The notes below the pieces were generated by a model. It had not been told where the DNA came from. It ran no database searches and was given only the letters and a program-made list of their open reading frames with translations. Positions 16,449-22,740 of a stretch of 22,887 bases of DNA are shown here, one piece after another. Position 1 is the stretch's first letter. Each line of letters opens with the position of its first letter. The position numbers and the translations under genes were made by a program. The stretch is taken from positions 1-22,887 of the forward strand of contig JAITNU010000215.1 of assembly GCA_031290325.1 (NCBI GenBank). Direction: 5' to 3'. The stretch comes from Treponema sp. (GTDB taxonomy: Bacteria > Spirochaetota > Spirochaetia > Treponematales > Breznakiellaceae).

Positions 16449-16898
16449 CTATACTCCCCCAAACCGTGCAATAACCGGTTCTGTCCGCTGCCGGATTATG
16501 GCGGCTTCTATTTCATCCTGGGTATGCAGCATCCCCGTTCCCATACCCGGACAGGATGCTGCTGCCGCCTGCCATGCCCCGGGAACGGCGAGCAGTACCT
16601 CCCAGAAGGGAAAGGTCCTGCATTGCAGGGGACGCCCTTCATACACAGAACAGCCGTTTTCCCAGAAAATACAATCATAATTAGGTTTTTCTCTGAGGGA
16701 AAGCTGTTCCCTCCCCTGTCCCATCGGGACCCATCGGCAATAGGTATCCACAAAATCAGTATAATCCACCTGTACCGTTGCCGCCAGAAGATTCGCATCT
16801 TTTTTCGTGAGAAATACAAAACCGCTCTCATACCGGCAACAGGTTGAACAGCGGGTACAGGAAAAACAGAGACCTTCGGTAAACAACTGTTTCGACAT
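16449..16898 (-). CDS. YkgJ family CxxCxxCC cysteine-cluster protein
   Basis: A 149-residue protein with C11-x2-C14-x2-C17-x2-C20-C21 near the N-terminus, then DCIFWENGCSVYEGRPLQCRTFPFW. This is the standard YkgJ/UPF0153 pattern, thought to bind zinc or an iron-sulfur cluster; the function is not established. ATG 16896-16898 is chosen for its GGAG 5 nt upstream. The in-frame TTG at 16928 would lie in the loop of the tRNA terminator and is rejected. It is the first protein gene after the two tRNA genes, and its ribosome site begins the base after the terminator's T-tract. It shares no spacer with the next gene, so the two are surely co-transcribed. Confidence 0.9.
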   Translation of the reverse strand: MSKQLFTEGLCFSCTRCSTCCRYESGFVFLTKKDANLLAATVQVDYTDFVDTYCRWVPMGQGREQLSLREKPNYDCIFWENGCSVYEGRPLQCRTFPFWEVLLAVPGAWQAAAASCPGMGTGMLHTQDEIEAAIIRQRTEPVIARFGGV

Positions 16899-16907
16899 AC
16901 CAACTCC

Positions 16908-16940
16908 AAAAAAAAGGGGGTTGTCCAAAAGGACAACCCC
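16908..16940 (-). terminator. Intrinsic terminator between tRNA-Tyr and the ykgJ-mltG-dnaG-rpoD genes
   Basis: A perfect 10-bp stem, GGGGTTGTCC with GGACAACCCC (16931-16940 and 16917-16926), a four-base loop (16927-16930) and eight T residues on the minus strand (16908-16915). It begins two bases after the tRNA-Tyr 3' end. The Shine-Dalgarno sequence of the ykgJ-like gene (16904-16907) follows the T-tract without a gap. Confidence 0.9.
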
Positions 16941-16942
16941 TT

Positions 16943-17024
16943 TGGGGAGACAAGGATTTGAACCTTGGAAGGCTGAACCAACAGATTTACAGTCTGCCCC
17001 CTTTGACCACTCGGGAATCTCCCC
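16943..17024 (-). tRNA. tRNA-Tyr (anticodon GTA)
   Basis: 82 nt. The acceptor stem GGGGAGA pairs with TCTCCCC, followed by discriminator A; CCA is not encoded. The anticodon GTA (complement of 16988-16990) sits in a loop closed by CAGA/TCTG, followed by a long variable arm as in bacterial tRNA-Tyr. The T loop TTCAAAT is present. It is second in a two-tRNA transcript 42 bp after tRNA-Thr. Confidence 0.96.
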
Positions 17025-17050
17025 CGGTATTCACCTCAAAGTGCCATCTT

Positions 17051-17066
17051 TTCCGGTGTCCCGGAA
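17051..17066 (-). other. Hairpin directly after tRNA-Thr, with a repeated acceptor strand
   Basis: TTCCGG-GACA-CCGGAA forms a perfect 6-bp stem and 4-base loop starting at the first base after tRNA-Thr. No T-tract follows, so it is not an intrinsic terminator; it may mark a processing site between the two tRNAs. Immediately downstream (17043-17050) lies AAGATGGC, a second copy of the 3' acceptor strand of tRNA-Thr. Confidence 0.6.
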
Positions 17067-17140
17067 AGCCATCTCCCGGAGTCGAACCGGGGACCTCATG
17101 ATTACAAGTCAGGTGCTCTAGCCGACTGAGCTAAGATGGC
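17067..17140 (-). tRNA. tRNA-Thr (anticodon TGT)
   Basis: 74 nt. The acceptor GCCATCT pairs with AGATGGC, discriminator T; CCA is not encoded. The D arm is AGCTCAGTCGGCTAGAGC. The anticodon TGT (complement of 17104-17106) lies in loop CTTGTAA, and the T arm is CCCCGGTTCGACTCCGGG. First gene of the transcript from the promoter at 17157-17185. Confidence 0.97.
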
Positions 17141-17156
17141 ATTTTGAATAATTAAG

Positions 17157-17185
17157 AATATATCCAAATCAACGATAAGTGTCAA
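17157..17185 (-). promoter_or_regulatory. Strong sigma-70 promoter of the tRNA-Thr/tRNA-Tyr transcript
   Basis: TTGACA (17180-17185), a 17-bp spacer and TATATT (17157-17162) give a perfect -35 and a 5/6 -10. The expected start is about 17150, some ten bases before tRNA-Thr. It is the best-scoring promoter by eye on the minus strand of this window and the only convincing one upstream of the downstream protein genes. Confidence 0.88.
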
Positions 17186-17225
17186 GTAATTTTCTCTTTT
17201 TTCTCTCGTTTTTTTTCTCTGTTTC

Positions 17226-17250
17226 AAAAAGATGCCACCTTTCAAGGAGC
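17226..17250 (-). terminator. Possible weak terminator after the Rrf2 gene pair
   Basis: On the minus strand a stem GCT-CCT...AGG-T-GGC with a TGAA loop (17234-17250) is followed after three bases by five T residues (17226-17230). One base is bulged and one pair is a wobble, so strength is doubtful. Its position, four bases past the Rrf2 stop codon and before the tRNA promoter, suits a terminator. Confidence 0.4.
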
Positions 17251-17254
17251 TGAT

Positions 17255-17689
17255 TTAAATAAAATACATATAGGAATCATCGGGATCGATGGTGCCCACC
17301 AGGGAGGCCAGGGTCTCCCGGTCTATGACTGAGGCGATACGCTCGTTCAGCCGGTCAAATACGATAAGTCTGATGCAGCGCTGCAGCTTTGTTTCAGTGA
17401 TGTTGGGAAGCGGCGGATCGCTTATCAGCATATCCCCCTCCAGTTCCCGCAGGGCATCCCCGACAATGATGTCCTGGGGAGACCGCGCCAGGGTGTACCC
17501 ACCGAAGGCTCCCTTGACCGACCGGATAAACCCTGCCCGCCGCAGTATCACCGCAACCTGCTCAAGGTACCTGATGGAAATCGTCTGCCGTTCCGCCACC
17601 CGTGCCAGAGACACATGGGGTTCATTGATATGCTCGGCAAGATCAATGAGGAGCCGTATGCCGTAACGCCCCCGAGTCGAAATTTTCAT
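17255..17689 (-). CDS. Rrf2 family transcriptional regulator lacking the iron-sulfur cysteines
   Basis: A 144-residue winged-helix regulator. It starts MKISTRGRYGIRLLIDLAEH and has the recognition segment SIRYLEQVAVILRRAGFIRSVKG followed by AFGGYTLAR and IIVGDALRELEG, all typical of Rrf2/IscR. The only cysteine is C105, so it cannot bind a cluster through the usual three-cysteine site. Its ATG overlaps the TGA of the upstream Rrf2 gene (shared ATGA), and GGAG lies 8 nt before it. The pair is therefore one transcription unit and may form a hetero-regulator, or this copy may answer to another signal such as a ligand or a single thiol. Targets are unknown. Confidence 0.9.
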   Translation of the reverse strand: MKISTRGRYGIRLLIDLAEHINEPHVSLARVAERQTISIRYLEQVAVILRRAGFIRSVKGAFGGYTLARSPQDIIVGDALRELEGDMLISDPPLPNITETKLQRCIRLIVFDRLNERIASVIDRETLASLVGTIDPDDSYMYFI

Positions 17690-18117
17690 ATCATATACTC
17701 CATTTTATCCATAGCATAGTAGGCTTCCACCAGATCCGCCAGGGAGATGGAATCAACACAGTCGGTTATGCCCTCGTAGAGATCACGCCAGGTATGCCGC
17801 GAAATACAGCCATCCTGAGCTGGACAGTACTTTAAGCCCACACAGTCCACCGGTTCCAGGGGACCTTCCACAGCCCGCAGAATATCCCCCACGCTTATCT
17901 TATCCGGGGCCTTGCCGAGGAGGTATCCACCTCGGGGACCCCGGATCCCCTGGAGGATACCGGCCTTCCGCAAGGGGGTGAATAACTGTTCCAGGTATCC
18001 ATCGGATATGCCGGTGTTTTTTGAGATAGTCCGGGTACTTGCATAGTCCCCATCACGAAGCAGAACCATATACAGCAACGCTTCCAAAGAATAACGGCCT
18101 TTGGTTGAAATTCTCAT
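17686..18117 (-). CDS. IscR-like Rrf2 family regulator with CX5CX5C cluster site
   Basis: A 143-residue regulator starting MRISTKGRYSLEALLYMVL, with DNA-binding segment ISDGYLEQLFTPLRKAGILQGIRG and PRGGYLLG wing. Cysteines lie at 92, 98 and 104 (CVGLKYCPAQDGC), the same spacing and even the same numbering as the cluster ligands of E. coli IscR; a histidine follows at 108 rather than 107. It probably senses iron-sulfur status, oxygen or nitric oxide through a labile cluster. ATG 18115-18117 has GGAG 12 nt upstream, a little far. A 25-bp palindrome overlapping the promoter suggests autoregulation. No isc, suf or nif genes are adjacent, so the regulon is elsewhere. Confidence 0.92.
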   Translation of the reverse strand: MRISTKGRYSLEALLYMVLLRDGDYASTRTISKNTGISDGYLEQLFTPLRKAGILQGIRGPRGGYLLGKAPDKISVGDILRAVEGPLEPVDCVGLKYCPAQDGCISRHTWRDLYEGITDCVDSISLADLVEAYYAMDKMEYMI

Positions 18118-18152
18118 AATCGTTTTTTACTCCATTGCAGTATCGTTTACAT

Positions 18153-18177
18153 ATATCCTATCTAAATTGTAGGATAT
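18153..18177. promoter_or_regulatory. 25-bp palindromic operator, likely site of the Rrf2/IscR-like proteins
   Basis: ATATCCTA (18153-18160), 9 bases, then TAGGATAT (18170-18177) form a perfect 8-bp inverted repeat. Total length and the ends (ATA...TAT, with CC and GG at matching places) agree with the 25-bp layout of type 1 IscR sites, although the central bases differ. It overlaps the -10 box of the promoter of the two regulators, a position suited to repression. Confidence 0.7.
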
Positions 18178-18194
18178 GGAAGGAGTAAAAACAA
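18166..18194 (-). promoter_or_regulatory. Promoter of the Rrf2-family gene pair
   Basis: -10 TACAAT (18166-18171, 5/6) and a poor -35 TTGTTT (18189-18194, 3/6) with a 17-bp spacer on the minus strand. The start would be about 18159, inside the palindrome, leaving a leader of about 40 nt before the ATG at 18117. The weak -35 and the operator overlap suit a regulated promoter. Confidence 0.55.
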
Positions 18195-18230
18195 GGGATA
18201 CACTTGTAACATATTTTTTCCACCTGATGG

Positions 18231-20432
18231 TCATACCGCAAACCCTATTTTATTTCCCGTGTCCGCACGAGCCAGCAATTCGTCCTGACAAAACCCGATG
18301 AGCGTATCAATCGAAGGGTCCATGCCGGAAATCACGCTGTCAATGGTACGTTTGCGGGCGATGTTCTCAATCTGCCCCCCTGAAAAATCGTACTGGGAAG
18401 CCAGTTTCCGGGCTTCCCCGTCGGACAAGGCCGGTATCATGGTCTGCCAGATGGACTGCCGGGCCGCGAGGTTCGGTTTCGCAAATTCGATTTTATATAA
18501 AAAACGCCGTTCAAAGGCGTTGTCCATGTTCTGGGTGAGGTTGGTGGTGGCTATCAATATACCAGTCAGGTTCTCAATTTCCTGGAGGATGATGTTTTGA
18601 ATGGTGTTTTCGGTTTGAGCCACCGAGCTTTGGGTTACTTCTTTCCGCTTTCCGATAATCGCGTCGGCTTCGTTGAACAGCAGAATCGGCGCCAGATCCC
18701 CTCCGCTCTCGCTGGTTTCCACATAGGCCCGGTACCGGTCAAAGACCTCTTTGATCCGCTTCTCGCTTTCTCCAAACCACATGCTTTTGGTTTCCGATAT
18801 GTCCACCATCATAATATCCCGTCCGGTTTCCCGTGCCACCTGATACACCGTTTCGGTCTTGCCGGTTCCCGGAGGCCCGCAGAACAAACAGGCAAAACCG
18901 GTATGCATACCGCTGAGGGCCAGGCGTTTCTGAACGGCAATGAAATGTTCAGCCCCCAGGAGCGCCATAAGCTGCTGTATTTGCTGGGCTTCTTTTGTAT
19001 TATAAAATAGTTTCTTTTCATGAACCGTATCAGCCAGGATCAAACCCTTCTTGCTTTTTCCCTGCCGTTCCTTGATATGTAATTCCGCAAGCAGCTCGTG
19101 CTTGGCCTGATCGGTCAGCTTGAAAGACTCCCGGTCGCCGAAGCCCTCGCTGTTGCTGTTTTCAATCAGTCGCCGCTCCATTAATCCGTGATCCCCATCC
19201 TCTAACATGGTCTTTATATTTCTAAAGGTAAATTTACTGTCATATATATCATTAAAATCATGAGAACTGATGTTATCATCATCGTTATTGACAAATAAAA
19301 GACAAAAGAACAGCAACAGGATCATATCATCATCATCAAGATAGTAACTTTTTATTTTCCGGGAAAAACCAAGCTGCATATTGTCGGTTATCAGGGTGTT
19401 TAATTCAGCAACCAGCGCATTGTAGGTCAATTCATTCTCACTGCGCTGTTCAAAAAGATTTTCAATCACCGTAAAAAATTCGGTGATTGAAATATGCTCA
19501 TGATTAGCAGGCGTGAAGGCTTCCCCTTTCCTCATGGCGCCCAGGACCTCCATAGGGACCCGGTACGAAACGGTTCTCCTTCCCCGGCACCCGCAGATGA
19601 GTTTCTTGGCTTCCAATGCATCAAAAGCGTCCATGTATTGCAGGAGTTGTATTTTACTGCACTGTATTGATTCCGCTATATCGTTTATAGAAATGGCTTG
19701 ATCATCGCATCGGTTAAGAAAATGGGAAAACAACACCGCTTCTATAGGCGTGATATGCAGTTTTTGGGTTACAAAGGAGATATGCGCCCTGGCATTGTCA
19801 AACAGGAATTTACCCAGTCCGTTCTTTTCTGACAGTTCAACAATTCTCTCGAAATGTCCCAGGAGGTTACGTTCCCTCGGTACCGTGAGTTCGCCGATGG
19901 CATCCGGCACTACCGGCAGTGCATTGCCGTAGAGGTTGAGGGTTTCCATGGCCTTACAATCGCCGATAGCCTCCGGCAGGGCTGTCAGTTTATTCCACCG
20001 GATATCCAGCTCTTCTAAAGCAAACAGGGTACCGATAGTTTCAGGCAGGGTCATCAGGTTATTGTGGCTGATGTCCAGGGTTTTAAGGGCCGTCAGATTA
20101 CCGATAGTTGCCGGTAATGAGGTCAGTCCATTACCCCGAAGGATCAGGACTTCCAGGACGGCGAGTTTGCCGATCTCCTCTGGCAGTATCCTCAGCGCAT
20201 TGTGACTTATGTCGAGATATTCCAGGGCGGTGAGCCTGCCGATACCATCGGATAGTTCTTTGAGGTTGTTTTCACTCAGATTGAGCACCGTAACATGGGT
20301 CAATTCCGCGAGTTTTGGTGGAATTTGCTCTAATCCAAGGTCTGAAAGGTCAAGTTCCGTTTCACTGGTTTCACGGCAGCGGCTGATACGCTGCAGGGCT
20401 TCCAGATTACCGGGTATGTATATTGTTTCCAT
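18231..20432 (-). CDS. Leucine-rich-repeat protein fused to AAA+ ATPase
   Basis: A 733-residue three-part protein. Residues 27-187 are seven regular 23-residue leucine-rich repeats (pattern LDISHNxLxxLPExIGxLxALxx), a protein-binding solenoid. Residues about 190-500 are a mixed, mostly helical linker with a winged-helix-like stretch (ISINDIAESIQCSKIQLLQY) and a very acidic segment (YLDDDD, VNNDDDN). The AAA+ module has Walker A GPPGTGKT at 519-526, Walker B ILLFNEAD at 583-590 (Asn before Glu instead of the usual Asp), sensor 1 ATTN at 628-631, arginine-finger ERRF near 641 and sensor 2 SGGQIENIA near 684. It is probably a cytoplasmic remodelling ATPase whose repeats choose the target; the target is unknown. 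No Shine-Dalgarno precedes ATG 20430-20432. It lies 30 bp after ychJ in the same direction. Confidence 0.88.
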   Translation of the reverse strand: METIYIPGNLEALQRISRCRETSETELDLSDLGLEQIPPKLAELTHVTVLNLSENNLKELSDGIGRLTALEYLDISHNALRILPEEIGKLAVLEVLILRGNGLTSLPATIGNLTALKTLDISHNNLMTLPETIGTLFALEELDIRWNKLTALPEAIGDCKAMETLNLYGNALPVVPDAIGELTVPRERNLLGHFERIVELSEKNGLGKFLFDNARAHISFVTQKLHITPIEAVLFSHFLNRCDDQAISINDIAESIQCSKIQLLQYMDAFDALEAKKLICGCRGRRTVSYRVPMEVLGAMRKGEAFTPANHEHISITEFFTVIENLFEQRSENELTYNALVAELNTLITDNMQLGFSRKIKSYYLDDDDMILLLFFCLLFVNNDDDNISSHDFNDIYDSKFTFRNIKTMLEDGDHGLMERRLIENSNSEGFGDRESFKLTDQAKHELLAELHIKERQGKSKKGLILADTVHEKKLFYNTKEAQQIQQLMALLGAEHFIAVQKRLALSGMHTGFACLFCGPPGTGKTETVYQVARETGRDIMMVDISETKSMWFGESEKRIKEVFDRYRAYVETSESGGDLAPILLFNEADAIIGKRKEVTQSSVAQTENTIQNIILQEIENLTGILIATTNLTQNMDNAFERRFLYKIEFAKPNLAARQSIWQTMIPALSDGEARKLASQYDFSGGQIENIARKRTIDSVISGMDPSIDTLIGFCQDELLARADTGNKIGFAV

Positions 20433-20462
20433 AAAATATAAAGTATATAATCAAAACACGGT

Positions 20463-20957
20463 TTATGCGCCACAACAATGCTTGTATTTTTTCCCGCTTC
20501 CACAGGGGCAGGATGCGTTGCGCCCCACCTTAGGCTCGATGCGGACTAGGGTCTTAGGCACAATATCCCCCTCCTCATAGAACCACCGGTTGTTTTGTTT
20601 CTTAAACCGGGCACGCTCATGGTGGATATCCCGGAACCCGTTCCGTTCGTAAGTCGCCTCAAACTCCACGGTCCCCTGGGCATCCTCAGGACCGCCCTGG
20701 ATAACCGATAGGATCTTAAGCCCCAGCCACCGGGACTGCTCGCTCCAGTTCCTGGTCTGCTGAACATCGATCTTCCCTTTGGCTTCCTCCTGATTCACGA
20801 CAGAGGTGGTGATGATGTAATCAACGGCATGTTCCACATAGGCGGAATACCGGCTCCGCATGAGGGCTTCCGCGGTGAGAGGGGTACGCACACCGGTAAT
20901 ATAAGGTTCACAGCACTCGGTATACGCAAGGCCGGAACCGCAGGGACAGGGTTTCAT
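20463..20957 (-). CDS. ychJ: YchJ family protein with SEC-C zinc motifs at both ends
   Basis: A 164-residue protein. The N-terminal SEC-C motif is CPCGSGLAYTECC (4-16), then the family core LTAEALMRSRYSAYV and an NTF2-like strand-rich middle (TVEFEATY, FRDIHHERARF, WFYEEGD). The C-terminal SEC-C motif is CPCGSGKKYKHCC. Each motif can bind one zinc. YchJ proteins are widespread and uncharacterised; SEC-C also occurs in SecA, where it binds zinc and phospholipid or SecB. Its ATG shares four bases (ATGA) with the end of thrC, and GAGG lies 7 nt upstream, so the two are translated together. Confidence 0.93.
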   Translation of the reverse strand: MKPCPCGSGLAYTECCEPYITGVRTPLTAEALMRSRYSAYVEHAVDYIITTSVVNQEEAKGKIDVQQTRNWSEQSRWLGLKILSVIQGGPEDAQGTVEFEATYERNGFRDIHHERARFKKQNNRWFYEEGDIVPKTLVRIEPKVGRNASCPCGSGKKYKHCCGA

Positions 20958-22306
20958 GATAATACCTCTAATAAGGCGGTGATATCCGCCGGAATGATGC
21001 GGGCATCCACCCGCCGTTCCATCACCTTTTTAAGGGACAGAGGAACCGGAACCGGCCCGGTGAGGGGTTCCACGGTTTCGGCAAACTTTGCCGGGTGAGC
21101 AGTGGCCAGGACTGCCAGAGGGCCAGGGGGCAAGAGACCCTGCAGCCGATCTGCCGCCTCCCATCCCACTGCACCATGGGGGTCGAGGAAGTAGCCGCAG
21201 GTATCGTGAACCCGGCGTATTGCCTGCCGGGTATCCTCATCAGCCACCGCTACGCCCAGGATCATCTTCCGCAGCGCTTCATAGGACCAGTGGGCGGTCA
21301 TACGTTCAAAGTTACTGGGCGCTCCCACGTCCATGGCATTGGAGATGGTGGCTTGGGAAACACGGGCCTCGTACTTCCCGCTTGCAAGGTAATCCGGGAC
21401 AGTCTTGTTGATATTGGTAGCGGCGATGAAGCCCTGGATAGGCGCCCCCATCTTCATGGCATACAGTCCGGCGGTAAGGTTGCCGAAGTTCCCCGAAGGC
21501 ACAACAGTGAGGAGCGGTGTACTGCCGGAGCGCACTCCGCCTTCCGCACCCCGATCTTTCACCCGTGGAGTGGCTTCTCCATCAGGGTCAAGCGTACCTG
21601 CAAGGGCCTTTCCCGCGGCAGCGGCATAGTACACCGCCTGGGGAATGAGACGGGCCACATTAATGGAGTTTGCCGAAGACAAGGCCAAGCGCTTTTTCAG
21701 GCTTTCGTTCCCCAAAGCGGCTTTGACCAGGCGCTGACAGTCGTCGAAGCTGCCTTCAACGGCCAGAGCGGAGATATTCCCCCCCAAACCTGCAATCTGC
21801 CGCTCCTGCAAAGGGGAAACCCTGCCACGCGGATAGAGCACCGTTACCGAAATGCCTTCAATACCGTAAAAGCCGTCAGCCACTGCCCCGCCAGTATCCC
21901 CAGAAGTGGCCACCAGGATGTGCAGGGGCTTTTCCGCTCCCCGGCGCACATAAGAAAAGGCCCGAGCCATAAACCGGGCGCCAAAGTCCTTGAACGCCGC
22001 CGTAGGCCCGTGGAACAGTTCCAGCATCAGCCGGTCCCCCACAGGCAGGAGAGGCGCAGAAAAAGAAAATGCCTGCAGGACCAGGTCCTCCAGCACCGGA
22101 TCAGGTATCTCACCCTGGACATAAGGTTTTATCGTTTCAAAGGCAATAGCATGAAAGCCCATACTCCCCAGGGAAGCCGTTACATACCGGGGGTATTGGG
22201 GTATTTCTTCAGGGACAAAGAGGCCACCATCCGGTGCAAGCCCGGTCAAGGCTGCGGCGGCAAAGCTCACCGCTTCCGCCTTGCTCCTCGTACTATAATA
22301 ACGCAT
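20954..22306 (-). CDS. thrC: Threonine synthase
   Basis: A PLP enzyme that makes threonine from O-phosphohomoserine, 450 residues. It starts MRYYSTRSKA...LTGLAPDGGLFVPE, the typical fold-type II opening. PLP-binding Lys106 lies in ELFHGPTAAFKDFGARF. Further family segments are HILVATSGDTGGAVADGF, VLYPRGRVSPLQERQ, NSINVARLIPQAVYY and TVVPSGNFGNLTAGLYA. A linker around residues 245-265 is Gly/Arg-rich and looks like an insertion. The promoter at 22313-22341 places the transcription start at or next to the ATG (22304-22306), and no ribosome site is seen, so the message may be leaderless. No hom or thrB gene is in view. Confidence 0.96.
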   Translation of the reverse strand: MRYYSTRSKAEAVSFAAAALTGLAPDGGLFVPEEIPQYPRYVTASLGSMGFHAIAFETIKPYVQGEIPDPVLEDLVLQAFSFSAPLLPVGDRLMLELFHGPTAAFKDFGARFMARAFSYVRRGAEKPLHILVATSGDTGGAVADGFYGIEGISVTVLYPRGRVSPLQERQIAGLGGNISALAVEGSFDDCQRLVKAALGNESLKKRLALSSANSINVARLIPQAVYYAAAAGKALAGTLDPDGEATPRVKDRGAEGGVRSGSTPLLTVVPSGNFGNLTAGLYAMKMGAPIQGFIAATNINKTVPDYLASGKYEARVSQATISNAMDVGAPSNFERMTAHWSYEALRKMILGVAVADEDTRQAIRRVHDTCGYFLDPHGAVGWEAADRLQGLLPPGPLAVLATAHPAKFAETVEPLTGPVPVPLSLKKVMERRVDARIIPADITALLEVLS

Positions 22307-22312
22307 AGGCTC

Positions 22313-22341
22313 ATAATAGCATATCTGAGCTATAGCGACAA
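22313..22341 (-). promoter_or_regulatory. Promoter of thrC-ychJ, possibly giving a leaderless message
   Basis: -35 TTGTCG (22336-22341, 4/6) and -10 TATTAT (22313-22318, 5/6) with a 17-bp spacer on the minus strand. Only six bases separate the -10 box from the thrC ATG, so the predicted start coincides with the A of ATG. The -35 box lies in one flank of the hairpin at 22332-22376. Confidence 0.6.
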
Positions 22342-22376
22342 GGGGGTGGCTATGAGGGATTTACCCCCTGAGCTAT
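22332..22376. repeat. Two-part inverted repeat beside the thrC promoter
   Basis: AGGGGGT (22341-22347) pairs with ACCCCCT (22363-22369) across a 15-base loop. Outside it ATAGC (22332-22336) pairs with GCTAT (22372-22376). The word CTGAGCTAT also occurs twice directly (22325 and 22368). The structure lies upstream of the thrC start point and between divergent genes, so it could be an operator, or on the plus strand part of a leader. No T-tract follows on either strand. Confidence 0.5.
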
Positions 22377-22500
22377 CAAGCTTTGTCTTAATCTCAATGA
22401 GCAGGTCCGTTGACCTTGCATTTTCAGCCATTCCCCCCTCTTGGCACCTATTCAAAGCCCCTTTTTCACGATACAATACAATATCCCAAGGAGGTTAAGC

Positions 22501-22620
22501 ATGGGTGAACATATAACACACAAGAAAGATCAAAAGAAGGTTCCTCAAAAGACCGCAAAAGCAAAGCGTAAAGAGAAAAAGCAAAACAAAGGCAAAACGA
22601 CAAGCGACCTCAATTCTTAA
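22501..22620 (+). CDS. Very basic 39-residue protein, unknown function
   Basis: ATG 22501 is preceded by a full AAGGAGG with a 6-nt spacer, one of the strongest ribosome sites in the window, and ends at TAA 22618-22620. The product begins MGEHITHKKDQKK and is about one third Lys/Arg (for example KAKRKEKKQNKGK), with a polar end TTSDLNS and no hydrophobic segment. Small lysine-rich proteins of this style occur in many bacteria without a known role; binding to nucleic acid or ribosomes would fit the charge. Two overlapping TACAAT words about 20-30 nt upstream could serve as a -10 box, but no good -35 box is seen. The ribosome site and codon pattern make it likely real. Confidence 0.72.
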   Translation: MGEHITHKKDQKKVPQKTAKAKRKEKKQNKGKTTSDLNS

Positions 22621-22740
22621 AGCGGTTTTTGCTTCGTAATGCCCTTGCCCGCCTAAACGTCGTAAACATCCAAAACCTTAGGCGTGCAAGAGCTTGTCCG
22701 GTTTACCTATACCTTCACAACGCACAAGAAGAAGACAATC
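22621..22740. other. Non-coding stretch after the small basic gene
   Basis: No gene, RNA motif or terminator with a T-tract is recognised here. A short AAGC...GCTT inverted repeat just after the stop codon (22620-22635) is too weak to call. With the repeats that follow, non-coding sequence extends to the window end at 22887. Confidence 0.5.

Noticed and set aside
17255..18117. Nearby isc/suf/nif operon controlled by the IscR-like protein
   Set aside because: No cluster-assembly or nitrogenase gene is present on either side; the following genes are tRNAs.
18191..18207. ACAAG...CTTGT inverted repeat as a terminator or second operator
   Set aside because: Only five pairs, A+T-rich, with no adjacent clean T-tract; too weak to call.
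21095..22498. Long open frame (467 codons) on the plus strand
   Set aside because: It lies opposite thrC, which has every threonine synthase motif. The translated product is Arg/His/Gly-rich with no recognisable domain, as expected for an antisense shadow.
22352..22498. 48-codon plus-strand frame ending just before the small basic gene
   Set aside because: It is the tail of the same antisense frame, with a poor start context and no family features. It cannot be fully excluded as a leader peptide.
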